From positions 25,540,501 through 25,604,500 of the forward strand of contig NC_092672.1 of the NCBI RefSeq assembly GCF_964355755.1: DNA of 64,000 nucleotides. Direction: 5' to 3'. The notes under the pieces were generated by a model. The model searched no databases. It was not told the origin of the DNA and worked only from the letters and a program-made list of their open reading frames with translations. Positions 34,801 through 49,800 of this stretch are shown in pieces (position 1 is the stretch's first letter; every line of letters starts with the position of its first letter). Both the position numbers and the translations under genes were made by a program. The DNA is from Antedon mediterranea. Its lineage: Eukaryota > Echinodermata > Crinoidea > Comatulida > Antedonidae.

Positions 34801-37800
34801 TTTAAAGATTGTTTCTGTTTGTATTGTTACTTATTAGTAAGTTTTGATATATTTTTATGAATGTTTTTTAATTTATTGCTCTAAATAAAAAGCAGAACCA
34901 TATATATGTAAAACAGGTGCATTATCTATTACCTGATATGTTTTATCCTGTATAAATATGTTTTTAAATATAAATATAATAAAAATTGTTTAACAAATGG
35001 AAATGTGTAAAAAAAAATTGTTTCTTAAACTGTACAGAGAAAAACCAATTAAATAACATACTTGCCAGTTGTCTCAAAATGAACTGAGAGAGGAAGACTT
35101 GCTGCATCTGAGAACGACAAAATAGCCTGGTAGAAAAAATAAACATTATGAAAAAAAACACTGATAAAGTACTTTTAAATATGATTGCTTTGGCAATATT
35201 AGGTCTTAGTTTGTCACAAAAGGCCACAAATACATTGTCTCAATGTATTTTTCTCCTTTCGAAGATCTTTCCCAGGATAAATTCCCTGATATTTCATTTT
35301 TCCTAGTTGTAACCTCTAAATGTCATAGTTCAGAGTTGGTTCTAGCCAGATGGAGTAAGTTTGATTGACACAACCACTGTAATATACATTATAAATGTAG
35401 CCTTACCCTCAGTTCCTTTAGACAGAATGTGACCTCTGTGTCAACGCCAATGCAGTACTCCTGAAACTCTTCTGGATTCAAACTCATTTCTGTGTGCATG
35501 ACTTTGCTAGGGTCTGAATGCATGAAAAATTAAAGTATTCTATACAAAAGAATATTTTGAGTATATTGACAAATAAAACAGAAGACGTATACTATTTGAG
35601 ATTGTCAAATGGAGAGTTTTTGTGGACTAATTTAAAAAAAAAAATTCGGCAAATACTTTTAAAGTACTATATGTACACAGACACACAAACTGGAGTGAAA
35701 TGTAATAGACAGACAAAAATGATAAAACCATGGGCTGAGCTATACCTGGTTCGTCGTCAACATAGTTCTTAAAACTAATAAGCTGAGGATTGACGTTTAG
35801 TGATATTTCTTCAAGAGACGTCTGAAAATTCATGACTGTATCACTCCAAATCCTGCAACGATACAAGAAACAATTATTAGCATACCGTAAATCTTCTAAT
35901 AGTAACCCACACTCTAATAGTAACCCACCTTTAAGTCAATCTATAATAATAACCCACACTCTAATAATAACCCATGGGGTTAATAACCCAGGTATTGAAC
36001 ATTTTCGAATATCAATTACAGTACTCCAGTAAAGTACAAATACTGTAGAAGCTGAAGATCAGTGATATCACTGCGAAGTATCTTTGCGCCAGTTAAAGAT
36101 ATATTGTCCGTGTGAAAAAATATTTTGTTTTTATGTTGGTGAACATGTCATTTTAATGTTACATAATAGTTATTCATTTTTACTAAACAAAAAATAGTCA
36201 AAATGTCAATGGGTTTTTGGCTAAATTTTATTTTGTATTTTTATAAGTGAAAACATTATTTTTTGATTTTTTTGTTTTCTACAGAAGTGATTAACTTTAC
36301 TAAAACTGTGAAATGGCCTATTTAAAGTCTTTTTTTTTAATAATCTTAATTGTTCATGTTTTTGGGGGATCTTTAATCAATCAGATGTTTGCCCTACTTT
36401 GTTACTACTAGGGATGAAAAAAATACTGTATAGGCGAAAAGTGCAGGCCATGAGAAAAAAAAAATTACTTTGAGTTGGCTATTATTTTATTTGGAGATAA
36501 ATCTTTGGAGAAAACTGCCTGTAACGTCTCTGTTTCCTGATAGGTGAGGTTGTGGGTTTTGACAATTCCTGTAAGAAATAAACATGCATGAGAGATGACT
36601 TTCAGAAAATTTTGTTTGGAATATCTTTAAATAAATAAAGCAAATTGATTCATTATCCTTCTTAAAATGGTAATCTTGTTCACAAGACAAACATATACAA
36701 AATGCTCTACTAAAAGCTAGTCTTTTTTATACTAGTAATTTGTCATGAGAAAAAACCCTGACATGACAAAACCCTTGGATTGGTAGGCGAGCTATAACCA
36801 TCCACATGGATATTGCATTTACCAACGAGCTGCGAGTTTTATAAAAAAACAATGTTCAATACGTGAACTCCAATGTTAGATTGCATTTTGTGGTGGGAAT
36901 AGAGACAGAGTGATACATAGAGTAGGCCATCCAAGTTTTTAATATACTGGTGACTTTCAATGACCTTTTCAGCCAGAAAGCGCCATCTCCAATTATTCTA
37001 CTCCTCGTCCAAAATTGTAGTGTTGCCTTTAAAGGATGGTTTACGACCTGTGGCTTAATAATAATAAATAATAATAATAATAATGCAAATTTGCAATGCG
37101 CAAATTCCAGCAGTAAGTGATCAAAGGCACGATGTATGAGAGAGCTTAATTTGAAAGAAAAAGATGAGTTTTCAAAGCAGATTTAAAGGCGGTAGTAGAA
37201 GAACATGATCTAATTGAGGCAGGTAGGTCATTCCATAAGCAAGAGGCAGCAGAAGTAAAGGTGCTTAGGCCAAGTCGGAATGGAAAGGAGATTTTTTAAA
37301 GACGTTAAAAGAAGGTGTGTTATAAAACAAATAATAATATGTTTGATATTCGTAAAATGGAACAAATAAAAAGATGAAATGTTCTATTTTCACCTCATTA
37401 TTTGTACCATTGCACTCAATCCATTAGTCACTTCAGTAAATGAGTGAGTATTATTTGTACCATTGCACTCAATCCATTAGTCACTTCAGTAAATGAGTGA
37501 GTATTATTTGTACCATTGCACTCAATCCATTAGTCGCTTCAGTAAATGAGTGAGTATTATTTGTACCATTGCACTCAATCCATTAGTCACTTCAGTAAAT
37601 GAGTGAGTATTAGTTGTACCATTGCACTCAATCCATTAGTCACTTCAGTAAATGAGTATTATTTGTACCATTGCACTCAATCCATTAGTCACTTCAGTAA
37701 ATGAGTAAGTACATAATTACCTAGTCTGGACTCCAGACGGAGTTTTTTCTTAATATTAGTAAAAATATAAATATTTTTGCACATATGGCGTTTCATACGT

Positions 37801-40800
37801 GTATTACTTGAGTTTGGATACTCCGTCTGGGGAAACACGCAAAAGTCACGTGGTTTGACACCAAGAATTCTTGGTGCATAGATTATCCGGTTGAATAGGT
37901 TCAGCTGCATGCGATTGGCTACTCACTCGTACACTGTTTTAATGTTCATATTTCAGAATTTCAAAGACTCAACAACTAAGATGGTACGCATGCGCTATGT
38001 AACGTTTAGACAATGTGTACTTGGGTACATTGATGAAAGTTTCTGAAGGCTAGAAAGGATTTTATATGGATCATTTAATCAGGGAGATGTAATTTACATC
38101 TCCCTGATTTAATATTACGCGGAGATAATTTGATTTAATTCCCACCCAGACCCCGTCCTGTTCAATTCTGTGTAGTGGTGTATAGCCCTGTCTGTTGTGT
38201 GTGAATCCTGTTGTGTGCCGGTGGTGGTATTATGTAGGCCTACCTTATTGGCGTTTTATTTGGCAGGTCATACTTGCGAGTTGAGTAGGACCTACGAAGG
38301 AGGCCTAGGCTAATGACTAAACAATTAATAAGCAAAACAACTTGGCAACACGATTTCATATTTTAACAGTCTCGATCGTACATTCAGCACTGTACGTAGG
38401 CCTACTCGATCTTTTTCATTTTTAAACAAAATGATCATTGGTTGATTCGAAATCCATATTTACATACCGCCCGCCCCATATAGCCAAATACGGTATGATA
38501 ACCTACGTCATTCTTATCGGATGTTTGCGGTCTGCAAATCGATTTCTATACGTGTTTCACAAGTCTGTATTTTCAGACAAAAATCGCGGTCGAAATAAAA
38601 ACAAATAAATAAAAAAAAAACAATACAGACTTGGGGCAAGTCTAATAATTACCATGTTTACAGTACAACTGGAACACCATCCTGGCTTCCTGTGTATTTA
38701 GCTGTATTTTACATCTATAAACACTCTTCTCAATGTGGCTTAGAGACTTGAACACGGCGAAGCATGACTATGAAAAAGGCAACACATTATTGAACAATGC
38801 TAATGAATTAAATTGTAAATGTTGGCCTTTGAATTATTCTTTCTTTGTTTCCTTATTGTAGCACAAGCAGAATTGCAAATATAGATTCACAATAGTGAAA
38901 AGAGAAATCTATCACAATATATTACAAGAAATAATAATTTAAGATTTTAATTCATCACAAAACCAGGTGATCTAAATTAAAGGTGATTATTATTAAAGAT
39001 AATTTTTCCGAAAATGTAATTAAAAATAATATGCTGATTGTTTCAGCAACAACGTAATTGGAATTTAGAGTTCATGATCATGCACAGTATGGTACAGTAA
39101 GAACAAAAAATTGTGCTATAAAGCATGCATGCAAAGACATTAAAGAATAGAAAAATCTTTTAGTAGCATTAATCTAAATACCAATATTGTATCACATTTT
39201 TATTTGTAAATAGTAGTAGAATTCATTGACTACCATAATCTACAATTTATTAAGCATTTTGATATAATTTTGTCTGTATTTTTTCATATTGGAATATTAT
39301 TTGATCATAAGATACCCTTGTTAAAAACAAACACCCTCCCCCAAATAAACGCCTCCCTCGAATCAAATTAACACTAAAAACCATCACAAACAATACACGC
39401 CCCAGGGAATTTATTCGAATAAATATGTTATACAACCTTCATTGTTATCCGACATCTGAAGGCATCCTCTTCATCATCCTCCGAGTCAGATGGTCGATTT
39501 CCAGATCCATCATCATATTCAGAGAAGAAATTTGGAGAAAAGATGAAGCAAGCATATGCTGAACGTGATGTGTTTACAGTACGCAGAGCAAGCTGTGAAA
39601 TGATCAACGAAATTATTAATATACAAATACACTTTTTTTTTTAATTTGTGGTATCATCTGAAAATAATAATGTCAAGCAGGTTGTTTTTGCTTATTTTTG
39701 TTGTTTTCGCTAATTTTTTTTGTCTTTTTAAAGATTTATAAATTCTTTTTTTATAGAATTTCACAATTTGGTACAGTAGATTGCATATAATTATAGTACA
39801 CTGTCTTAATTCATTGTACACTGTAACTATAAGACTGCTACACACTAGGACACTAACAATCTATAGTATTGACAATAAATTATATGTAACACACATTTTT
39901 CTTTCATAAAACAAAAGAAATTTAAAAAGTTTCCATTCTAGAACTACAGTATAAAGGAATAACCATTTATGCTGTCTTTGATGAATTGAAAATGATGTCA
40001 TGATCAACAAGAACACAATAACATCGTTGTATCGTCATGATCATATTGCTTTTACTAATCATGATGTCATCCAATTGGACGTGTGAAACTATTATTTTAT
40101 TTTACGATGAACACCGTTACGATTTATTTTGTTTTCTGTATAAAAATATAAATTAAAAATAGGAATTTATCGCCGATCGTTATCATTCAAGGGCCTTAAA
40201 AAGGTTTAATTGTAATATTGTTTGGGGTACAGTAATTGTGGTTTTTCTAGAATGTTGATAGATACGTGTGGTATGGTAAAACTTGTACATTTCTTGTGTT
40301 TGCATTTTAACATTACTGTCTGTATACCAGTATCAAGAAGAATTTAAATAAAAACAAGAAAGAAAAGGCAAAGAAGAAATTAAAAAGGCTAACTTACTCC
40401 TTGCTCTAATGGCTCAATGTACAGTTCATCTCCAATCCTTGCTAAACAGTGGATTGCTCTGCCAAATACTGCAATTTAATTAAACATTATTTATTTAATT
40501 GTAAAAATCTGTACTGAAAAAGGCTCAAATGCAAATATGTATTAAGGCTAAATTTAAAAATGAGCGGCAACGTTAAAAAAAATATAGAATCTATGTTATT
40601 CCTTTTTCCGCTCAGGATAGATACAGATTTCATGTGGGACAAGTTACATGGTTTTTCGTTACCGTTATCACTCATCTGTGTATGGCCTGTAAACTATTGT
40701 AGCATGCTGTATTGTGAAATACTGGATTATTTGCCTATCTACAGTTGTACCACCATTTTCAAAATTGTAAAATGTTGTATTTAATTTTGTTACAATGAAT

Positions 40801-43800
40801 TTTGCTGACCGCATACATTGCATATTTATAATAAGCATTTAGCCTACCATTACCAGACGTATATAATAGTTTAAACTTTCTTTCAATCCTTTGTGTACAA
40901 ATGGATTTAAAACATAAAAAACGATACTTCAATTGCAATTCTTGCATATTATTTGACAAGACCCAAGGCCCATGATGAATGACAAAAATGACATGTTTTT
41001 TTTTGTTAATGTAGGCCTATGACTAGCCTAGTAAGCCAGGCCTACTAGTAAGCCTACAGTAGGAATAGCGCTTGAAAACGGTCGCGATAAAATCAACATC
41101 CGGTATTTTGTATGGAGTACCACTAGATACGCTTTTTATCATTATTAGTTACGTTTGATATCGGTGGCATTTTATTTTGGTCACGCTAATGTGTATGGTG
41201 CGCACTAGATACATTTTTAATGAAAACGCTCATTATGTTAATTTTAGTTACTTTTTAATATAGAATTTCTATTAATGCTATTGACCTCGTAGTGTAGGCT
41301 GGTATGTCGTTTATATTTTTTGTTAAAAGCAAACTTTGACTTTATTTCATATCTTGATAATATAAGGAACGAAAAAAAATATGTTGCCATTTTTTCCAAA
41401 GACATTTAAAGGACCAAATTCAAGATGGCCGCCAACATTCAAATAACCCTATTAAAAATCAGAATATCACCAATAATACAAATTATGAATGTGGAACAAG
41501 TCCGTTTTGATGGTATTACTGTACCCATTATACAACAATCCTAACTATGTAAAGCGATAATCTGTCAGCCATCTTGGATTTCAAAATGGCCGCCACTAAA
41601 AATTAAATTCTTTAAATAATTTTTTTTAAATATGTGTGCATAAATTGTTGTTTGTACACAATGTTCTAAAATTGTCACTTCTCACATGATTGTAAATTGT
41701 AAATACTAGATGGCACGCTCGCTTCGCTCGCGTACCATCTAGGGGTGCTCACAGATGGTTCTCGAATACAGTAGAATCCACGGACGGGGACTTTTTTGGG
41801 ACACTAAACAAAAACGGAAGTGTCCCCCTAATTGGGGTATTCAGAAATAGAGACAACAAAACCAATACTGGATTCCATAAAGGACAATTAATTTATGTGG
41901 ATTAAAGAAATTAGGGAGAAATGGAAATGTATGTACGGGAATTGGGCGGCGGCACGTGGTGGTGGTGATGGAACCGCAGTAATAAAGTTGATTGTATTTA
42001 TATATTATAAGAACCAAACTAAATAAATAGACCTAGACATTCTGCGAAATGGAAATCGGAAATTCAAGCTCCTATTCAGTGAAAAATTAAACTGTAGTCT
42101 ACCTAAATATTTAGGGCAAATCATCGGTTGTTATGGAACGCCGTTTACGCAACATTTCGATGATATGAATTTTATGACGTGATATGTGAATGAAATGCAT
42201 CGATATGAATTGAATGGCGTGATATATGAATGAAATGTTTTGAATTGAATGCTTTGAATTGAATGTTTTGAATGAAATGTTTTGAATGAAATGTTTTGAA
42301 TTGAATGTTTTGAATAAAATGTTTTGAATGAAATGTTTTGAATGAAATGTTTTGAATGAAATGTTTTGAATGAAATGTTTGAATTGAATTGAAAAGTCAA
42401 ACTATTGGCGGCGTATGTCATTCCCGCTCGCGATTTTTTTTCAACCTCTTAATAGGCCTAAGCATGGGTACCCTCATTTCCTTTCAACGCTGTCATCAAT
42501 ATGAATCCTTTACAGAGACTCCCTAACAGACCTGAAACATTGGAATACATATTTCCGAACCCAGGTCTGTTAGGATTCTCTGTAAAGGCAGCGTGGAAGA
42601 AAGGAGATGAGGGTACCCAGGCTTAGGCCTAAGAGGTTGAGAAAATAATCGCGAGCGAGAATGACATACGCCACCAATAGTTTGACTTTTCAATTCAATT
42701 CAAACATTTCATTCAAAACATTTCATTCAAAACATTTCATTTAAAACATTTAATTCAAAACATTTCATTCAAAACATTTCATTCAAAACATTTCATTCAA
42801 AACATTTCATTCAAAATATTCAATTCAAAGCATTCAATTCAAAACATTTCATTCATATATCGCACCATTTAATTCATATCGATGCATTTCATTCACATAT
42901 CGCGTCATAAAATTCATATCATCGAAATGTTGCGTAAACGGCGTTCCATAGGTTGTGGTGTTGAACTTCCTGTAAACATTTGTGTGAACCAAACTGGGTC
43001 GAATTTCTGTCATGAGTACTGATTTGTTGGCCTGTGATTTATGACGCCTAAGGGATCTATCTAGACTTATTTTTTAGAATAATGTACGTACCTGTCAGAT
43101 ACAATTGTCTTGTGTCGTATAATAAATAAGTACTGTAATAGTTACTGAAGTTACTATTACAATCTCGTCAATGAAAACACGAAAATGTATATGCACTTAC
43201 TTATGAAAACGTATACAGTATTACTCAGTTATTGAAACAGTAGGTTTAAAAAAGTTTCGTTTGTCTGTAAAATGATGTAATCAAGCTGTTTACATGAGTC
43301 TTAATTTATAAGCACATCAATAATAAAATAGTTTATCTATCCTGTAATTGGCAAGATTATGGTCGCTGTTGAATGAAATAAAGCCAATCGGTATCATATT
43401 TGTACAGAAACGTTTTCGCGGCCGAAGGGTGTAACCTAAATTCGTTGTATTATCGTCAAGAACTAACTGTAACTAAACTTACATAGAAAGTAGGGTATCA
43501 TAAATTTGGCCTTAGCACTCGGGGGAGTGGCTAAGATGAAGTCCGTGGGACTACTAAATATAAATTGTAATGAACCTCGAGGGACATAAATAGGAATATT
43601 TCATGTTTCATTATCAATGTATAATAAATGGAAACTGTTTACCGATTCAAATAATAGAAATTGGTTTTTAACATTTTCCGAACCTATTGTAAGTTTATTC
43701 TCAAAGGGCCCATATATTTACCTACCGTATGTGTTAAACCAAGGCCTCATAAATTTACCTACAGTACTTGTGTTAAACCAAACTGGATGTTCCATTCATC

Positions 43801-46800
43801 GCAAATCAATACATTTGTATAATCGTATATTAAATCTATCAAAATAGTATTTTTTAAAGAAAACCGGCCTGTCTTCAACATTATGATGGTGTACTCTAGC
43901 TGTTCAACCGGTTTTCAGCTATTAAAAACAATTATCGTAGGAGGAGATAGGAAAATGCGAAGCCTCCTCGCTATGTAACATTAGGGTTGAGGGATGGGAA
44001 AGCGGATAGGTACAAAGAGGAACAATTTTTAAATATATTCTTTATCCACTGAGTAACGAAATATTTTGTTCATGTTTTATAGGCCTATAAATAATATACC
44101 TCTAAATACAGTAGGCCTAAAACATTTGCGATTTAATACTTTGTTAAAACTGTCACTGTCATAATCGATTGAAATATTAAAGTACATGTCACGATACACC
44201 ACTACGACGTTTATATTTTTGGTAATTATTAATTAATACAAACGTTGAGAAGGAACTGTCAGTATAAAGTTTATTTGTATATCTAACAGTAGAGCCTATC
44301 CACAGTCTCAGTAATAAAGTTTATTTGTATATATTTTTATATTACATCTAAACAGTACGAACATTCACAGTAAGAAATGTTCGATTCAAATGAAAAATAG
44401 TTAATAGGTATTTACAGTATTGTCAAAGTATTGCAAGTTTATTCTCAAAGGGCCCATATATTTACCTACCGTATGTGTTAAACCAAGGGCTCATAAATTT
44501 ACCTACAGTACTTGTGTTAAACCAAACTCTGGCAGACTGAGAGATTGGGATGTTCCATTCATCGCAAATCAATACATTTGTATAATCGTATATTAAATCT
44601 ATCAAAATAGTATTTTTTAAAGAAAATCGGCCTGTCTTCAACATTATGATGGTGTACTCTAGCTGTTCAACCGGTTTTCAGCTATTAAAAACAATTATCG
44701 TAGGAGGAGATAGAAAAATGCGAAGCCTCCTCGCATTTTTTTGGCGGGTATTTTTCAAGATGGACATCCATTAGACAGTGTATACCACGATCGGAAAACA
44801 CCCCTATTTGGGGCAAATCTTTGAACCTAAATTCGTTTTAATCGTCAATAACTAATTATCTAACTCAATTTAATTAGTAAACAGGGTTACATCAGGCGGT
44901 TAAAATCAGTACCGAAAGTACGAACCAACTTTACATACCATCGAGTGAAAATTCTAGAAGTAAGGCGCGATTTACCGAATTTTGCCCTTACGTAAATTTA
45001 TATATAGATAAGGCTAAAGTTGTCAATGTCCTCTATATAACAGTATATATAATACCCCACTATGACTATTAAATTAAATAATCGTTCAAAGTTGGAGTTG
45101 CAAAAGTATGGAACAACTTAACAATTTATATCAAATATTCAACAACAATTACGTTTAACTAGAGGGTTAGACCTCTAGTTCGCTCGCTCCCCTCTAGGAA
45201 GTGTAAACGAAGGTTCTCGGAATGATAATGACTCGGGTAAAAAGGTTTTAGAAGGACGTTCTCCTTGTACGTTTTCTGTCGGTTACCATTATTGAAAATG
45301 CTTGACATTCGAAAAACTAAACCTACTCTGTTTCACAGTGTCTTAGATGATTAATAACATTTTAAAGTATAGTGTTTATTGTTTTATAGGGCGGAGGTGG
45401 GGAGGCAGAGTTCATTTGAGGGAGATGCTTATTCGAGGGATTTTTTAGTTTTAATAATATCGTAACATATATAATCAAATAAAATCCTCTCATAGATATG
45501 AAAAGTGGTAAAAAATTATAACAAATGCTTGGTAAATTATAGTTAACAGTGTAATGAATTCTATTATAAATAGTATATACAATATTGTGTGTATAATTAA
45601 TGTGGATGGGCGTTTATTAGATAGGTAGGGGGGGGGGGGGGGGGGGTGTAGGCGATTATTATTCAAAGTGATGTTTTATTGGTGAGGCGTTTATTCAAAT
45701 AAATACCATCATAATACATTATTTAACTTAAACATCTTTTGAAACTAACTTCCGCGACAGTGTAGGCCGTTTCGGCCCAAGAAGGAAGATGTTTTAGACG
45801 GCTTGCAACATGGGCCCTAATGGGACACAGATAGCCTACAGTTATTCCTGCCAGCTTACTCAATAAAACTCGGCTATCGGGATTTTATTTTTTAACTACT
45901 GTACCTTCACACGCGCGGTCCAATCCGAAAATAAAAAAAAAAATAAAATAGCTATAGCCACTAACGACCACCTTAACTGAAACCAGGTAGTTGCAAGGTG
46001 AACCTGTGAACTCATCGTGAACCCGGAAATTACTTTGACTGCGTACAATTGAAATTGAGTTGAAAATCTACCGATGAATCAGAAATTTTGTTTTAAAACT
46101 CTTTATAATATGTTCCTAAGATAGAAATATGGAACAATATCGTAATAATGAAAACTGTTTTACATTTTGCGGTTCACCTGAGATAGTTCAGGTAGGTATC
46201 CAAGGCAGAAATTTGTTCCAAAGTTTTTCCATTGTGCACGCCTATGTCAGAATTAACCATAGATTCTAAATTACAGATCTCATTTCTTTTCATGAAACTG
46301 AAACTTGACAGGAGACAGGACCACAATATAAAACTAGTGCATTTATACCTTATTGTGAAATCCTGTATAAATATGTTAAATAATAAATGCGTTATTGCTA
46401 TGTAATTCAATGTCTGAACCTTCAGGGCCATAGTCACCAGTATGGTTGGTAAGTTTTCAAGCTGTCAACTTTTGGCAGAAGCTTGAAGAAAATACAGATA
46501 CAGCTCTGCCTATAAATAACCTTGTAAATGAATGAACTCCTACTTCTCACCTTCTACAATCTCAACCAATTTCATTAGATATGAACCCCCTACAGACAGA
46601 CCAGCATTATACACTCGTTTGATGAGTGCACATGGTTGTGGTATAAAAACTCATGTACTACTACTAGGGAAAGACAAAAATGCCTGGTGATGACTCTTTC
46701 CCGAGATGACTGGAGGTGGACAGAGATGACATCAAAAAGCAATTATTATGTCGACCCGGTGAACTATATGGCTTTTGGACATGTAGCATTGTGAAAAAAG

Positions 46801-49800
46801 TGTTGAGGCAAGTGCTTTTGTGAACTTGTATTACCTATACAACCAGTGACACAAATATCTTAAATGGAAAACATCTCTAAAGGACAGAAGCACACTAATT
46901 CTGCTTTCTCTCTACAACTTGCTTCTACAAATGCAGATAGAGAAAGAGATTTTCTAAGTGAAGTATCATTTTGTTTGAAAGAGGCTGATCATAAAGATAT
47001 TAACTTGAATACAGAGAGTCGACAAAATCTAAATGATGTGGTTAAACTATATCCCTATATATGTATATGAGAGGACATGTATGTGTGGGACTTGCTGGAT
47101 TTACATCAATTGATCAGGGTCATTGAGCATGGTATCATTGGAATAACACAAATTAATGATTTCATCAGAGCTGTCAAATCTAGTTAACATTTAAAGAGAG
47201 ATGATATCCCGATTAATGAAGAATGCTGCAATTCGCACAAAGGTGTTTGTTGGCCATGGCATGATGAAATTGGACAGAAAATGTTTGAGGCATTGGTAAA
47301 AGTCTTGTAGAAGGAAAACTGTCTATATGGAATCCTAAGAAAAAGACGAATATTGGCAAAAAATATATATGACGGTGAATACAGGTGACAAACTTATCAA
47401 AGTAAAAGAAGACTCCTATAGAGATTATTTGCCGGTGAAATGAGGTATTTCAGTTATTTTGCCAATTTGTTTCTGAACAAGGTTGTTGGGAATGCAGATC
47501 AGTCTGTGGAAGTTCAATGGATACAGTAGTAGAGAACGAAGGAAGGTCAACTTACTGTATCGCATTCAAGATTAGAAATATTTCATTGAAGGACTTTGGC
47601 AGAGTTAGTTGTCATTTAACTGAAGAAGTTTATGAGATGTTTTAATATGAAGAAGTGTTCTGTCAGTACTGTAGACCTCCTGATGGTCAACATTTTGTGT
47701 TAATCACCATGTTGTTGTCATAAGCATATCATTTTGTATATTTCAATCTAATTTTATTTAACTTATACAAGTTTTAATAGAAATTTAACCCATTTTTTAA
47801 AAATGGCGGCCATTTTAAAATTCAAAATGGCCGCCATTTTGTGTTAATCACCAATGTTGTTGTCATAGGCCTATCATTTTATGTGATTTCAATCAACGTC
47901 ATAACTTGCACATGTTTTAATAAGAAATTTAATCCATTTTTAAAAAATGGCGGCCATTTTGAAAATCAAAATGTCAGAATACTAATGAATATCTCCTAAA
48001 ACGCTAATCGTCGTTAGACATTGCGCGTCTCACTTGTGTTCGCCACTCAGTACGTTTTTGAGCAAGCATGTGTATAGGTCCGCGTGTGAAAAGTTCTGTT
48101 TCCTTTTTTATGTTTGCCATCCATGTCGTTTTTGGTCTTCCTTTTGGTTTTTTGGTCTTTCTCTGAGCCTCTCCGAGTGCGATCTTAGCTGGTGTGTTTT
48201 CATTTAAACGGAGCAGGTGACCATACCATGTCAGCCTTCTTTTCTTTAGGTTCTTACTCCACTCATTTTCTCCTGTTCTTTTGTACAAATCTTCATTTTT
48301 TATTTTCTCCGGCCACCTTATACCTATTATTAGGAATTTTCTTTGAAAGACATCGATTTCGCTTTTTAGTGATGCTGTCATTGTCCACAGTTCACAATTA
48401 TACAGAAAGATGCTTGTAATGTATACGTTGAAGACTCTCATTTTCAGGTTTATTGTTATTTTTCTATTTGGAGTATGAATACTAATGAAAATAGGTTTAT
48501 AATAATTCTTATATAGCAGAGAACCCATATGAACTTAAAAAAAAAAAAATCAGAGAGAGAGAAACAGGTGTTTTTTCAAAAGAGATTTAAAGGAGGAGAA
48601 ATTGTAAGAGTTACGAATGCTTAAAGCCCCATTCCCTACGTTTTTTAGATCTAATTTAAGATCACAAACTATATTTAATGTAAAAATAATACTATATGGT
48701 CCTATTGCGATAACTTTTTTCGTCTTTAAACGGTTAAAAATGTGAAAAATAAATCGATTTTAATAATTATAGCGGCCCGCTATAAATCCCAAAATGCATT
48801 GCGCGCGGATTGATATTTTTGTTTTTCACCTGTAATTCGCCCACTTTTCGATCGATCGTGAAGCCAAAACAAATGGAAGACTCCTAACTTTTCAGCGAAA
48901 ATACCGGGTGTTCCCCAATTTGTATCAACGGAGTCTGGCAAAAATAGAAAGACAATTAATGCAGCAACTATACAACGTCAGGCTAGGTATATAGCTAGCG
49001 TACGATGTTCGTACGTTACCGATGTTTACCAGCTAGGCCTACAAAACTAAGCCTAGCTAGGCTAGGCCTGAGACCGTCCACGAGAGGTCGATCGCCGCGA
49101 GCTACTTAGGTAGTGCATTGTTTCTCACTTTTTATCATAATTTACCATAAAACGTACATTTAAGACAAGGAATGACATGGTTTAATGTTTTTAAAGTGAT
49201 ATATATGTATTATTTTCCAAAAAACGTCCAAAATTGCAGGGAAGGGGTCTTTAAAGGTAGAGAATTAAAGAAAGAAGGAGCATTGAAACTAAAAGAAAGT
49301 TTAAAGATTTCAAGGTACAGTGTAGCTACATGATCATAGAAGGCGCCAATATGGCTTATTTGGGGGTTTATTTTAGTAACTCGCCTTTTAACCATCAACA
49401 TAATATGATCATTTTACTAAAAACTATATTTTAAACATTAGAAATAAAAATATCACGTGATGTGCCTCAACAAAAATTATTATGCACTGATATTTAAAAA
49501 TTTAGATTTACGAACGGCATATGGATGTGAGACTTACTTTTAAATTATTTAATTAAATGATTATTATAAATGAAGAAATAATAGATATATCAAATTAATT
49601 AAAAACTATGGTATCACCATATACATCGTTTCATAAAAACACGTGCAGGAGGCCTAGCCTACAGTATAGACATTTCAAACGTATGGTTATTAGTAATAGA
49701 CGTCATTTTACCTGGCCATCGACAATGATTGTATGTGTTTTGTCCATGATTTGATACGTACACACTAACAAGTGCGTGTTTTTTTTTAAAGGGGAATCCC

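Noticed and set aside
42131-42421. 96-codon frame in the foldback arm
   Set aside because: It only reads the 14-bp satellite (repeated SFKTFHSKH-like residues) and has a mirror image in the other arm.
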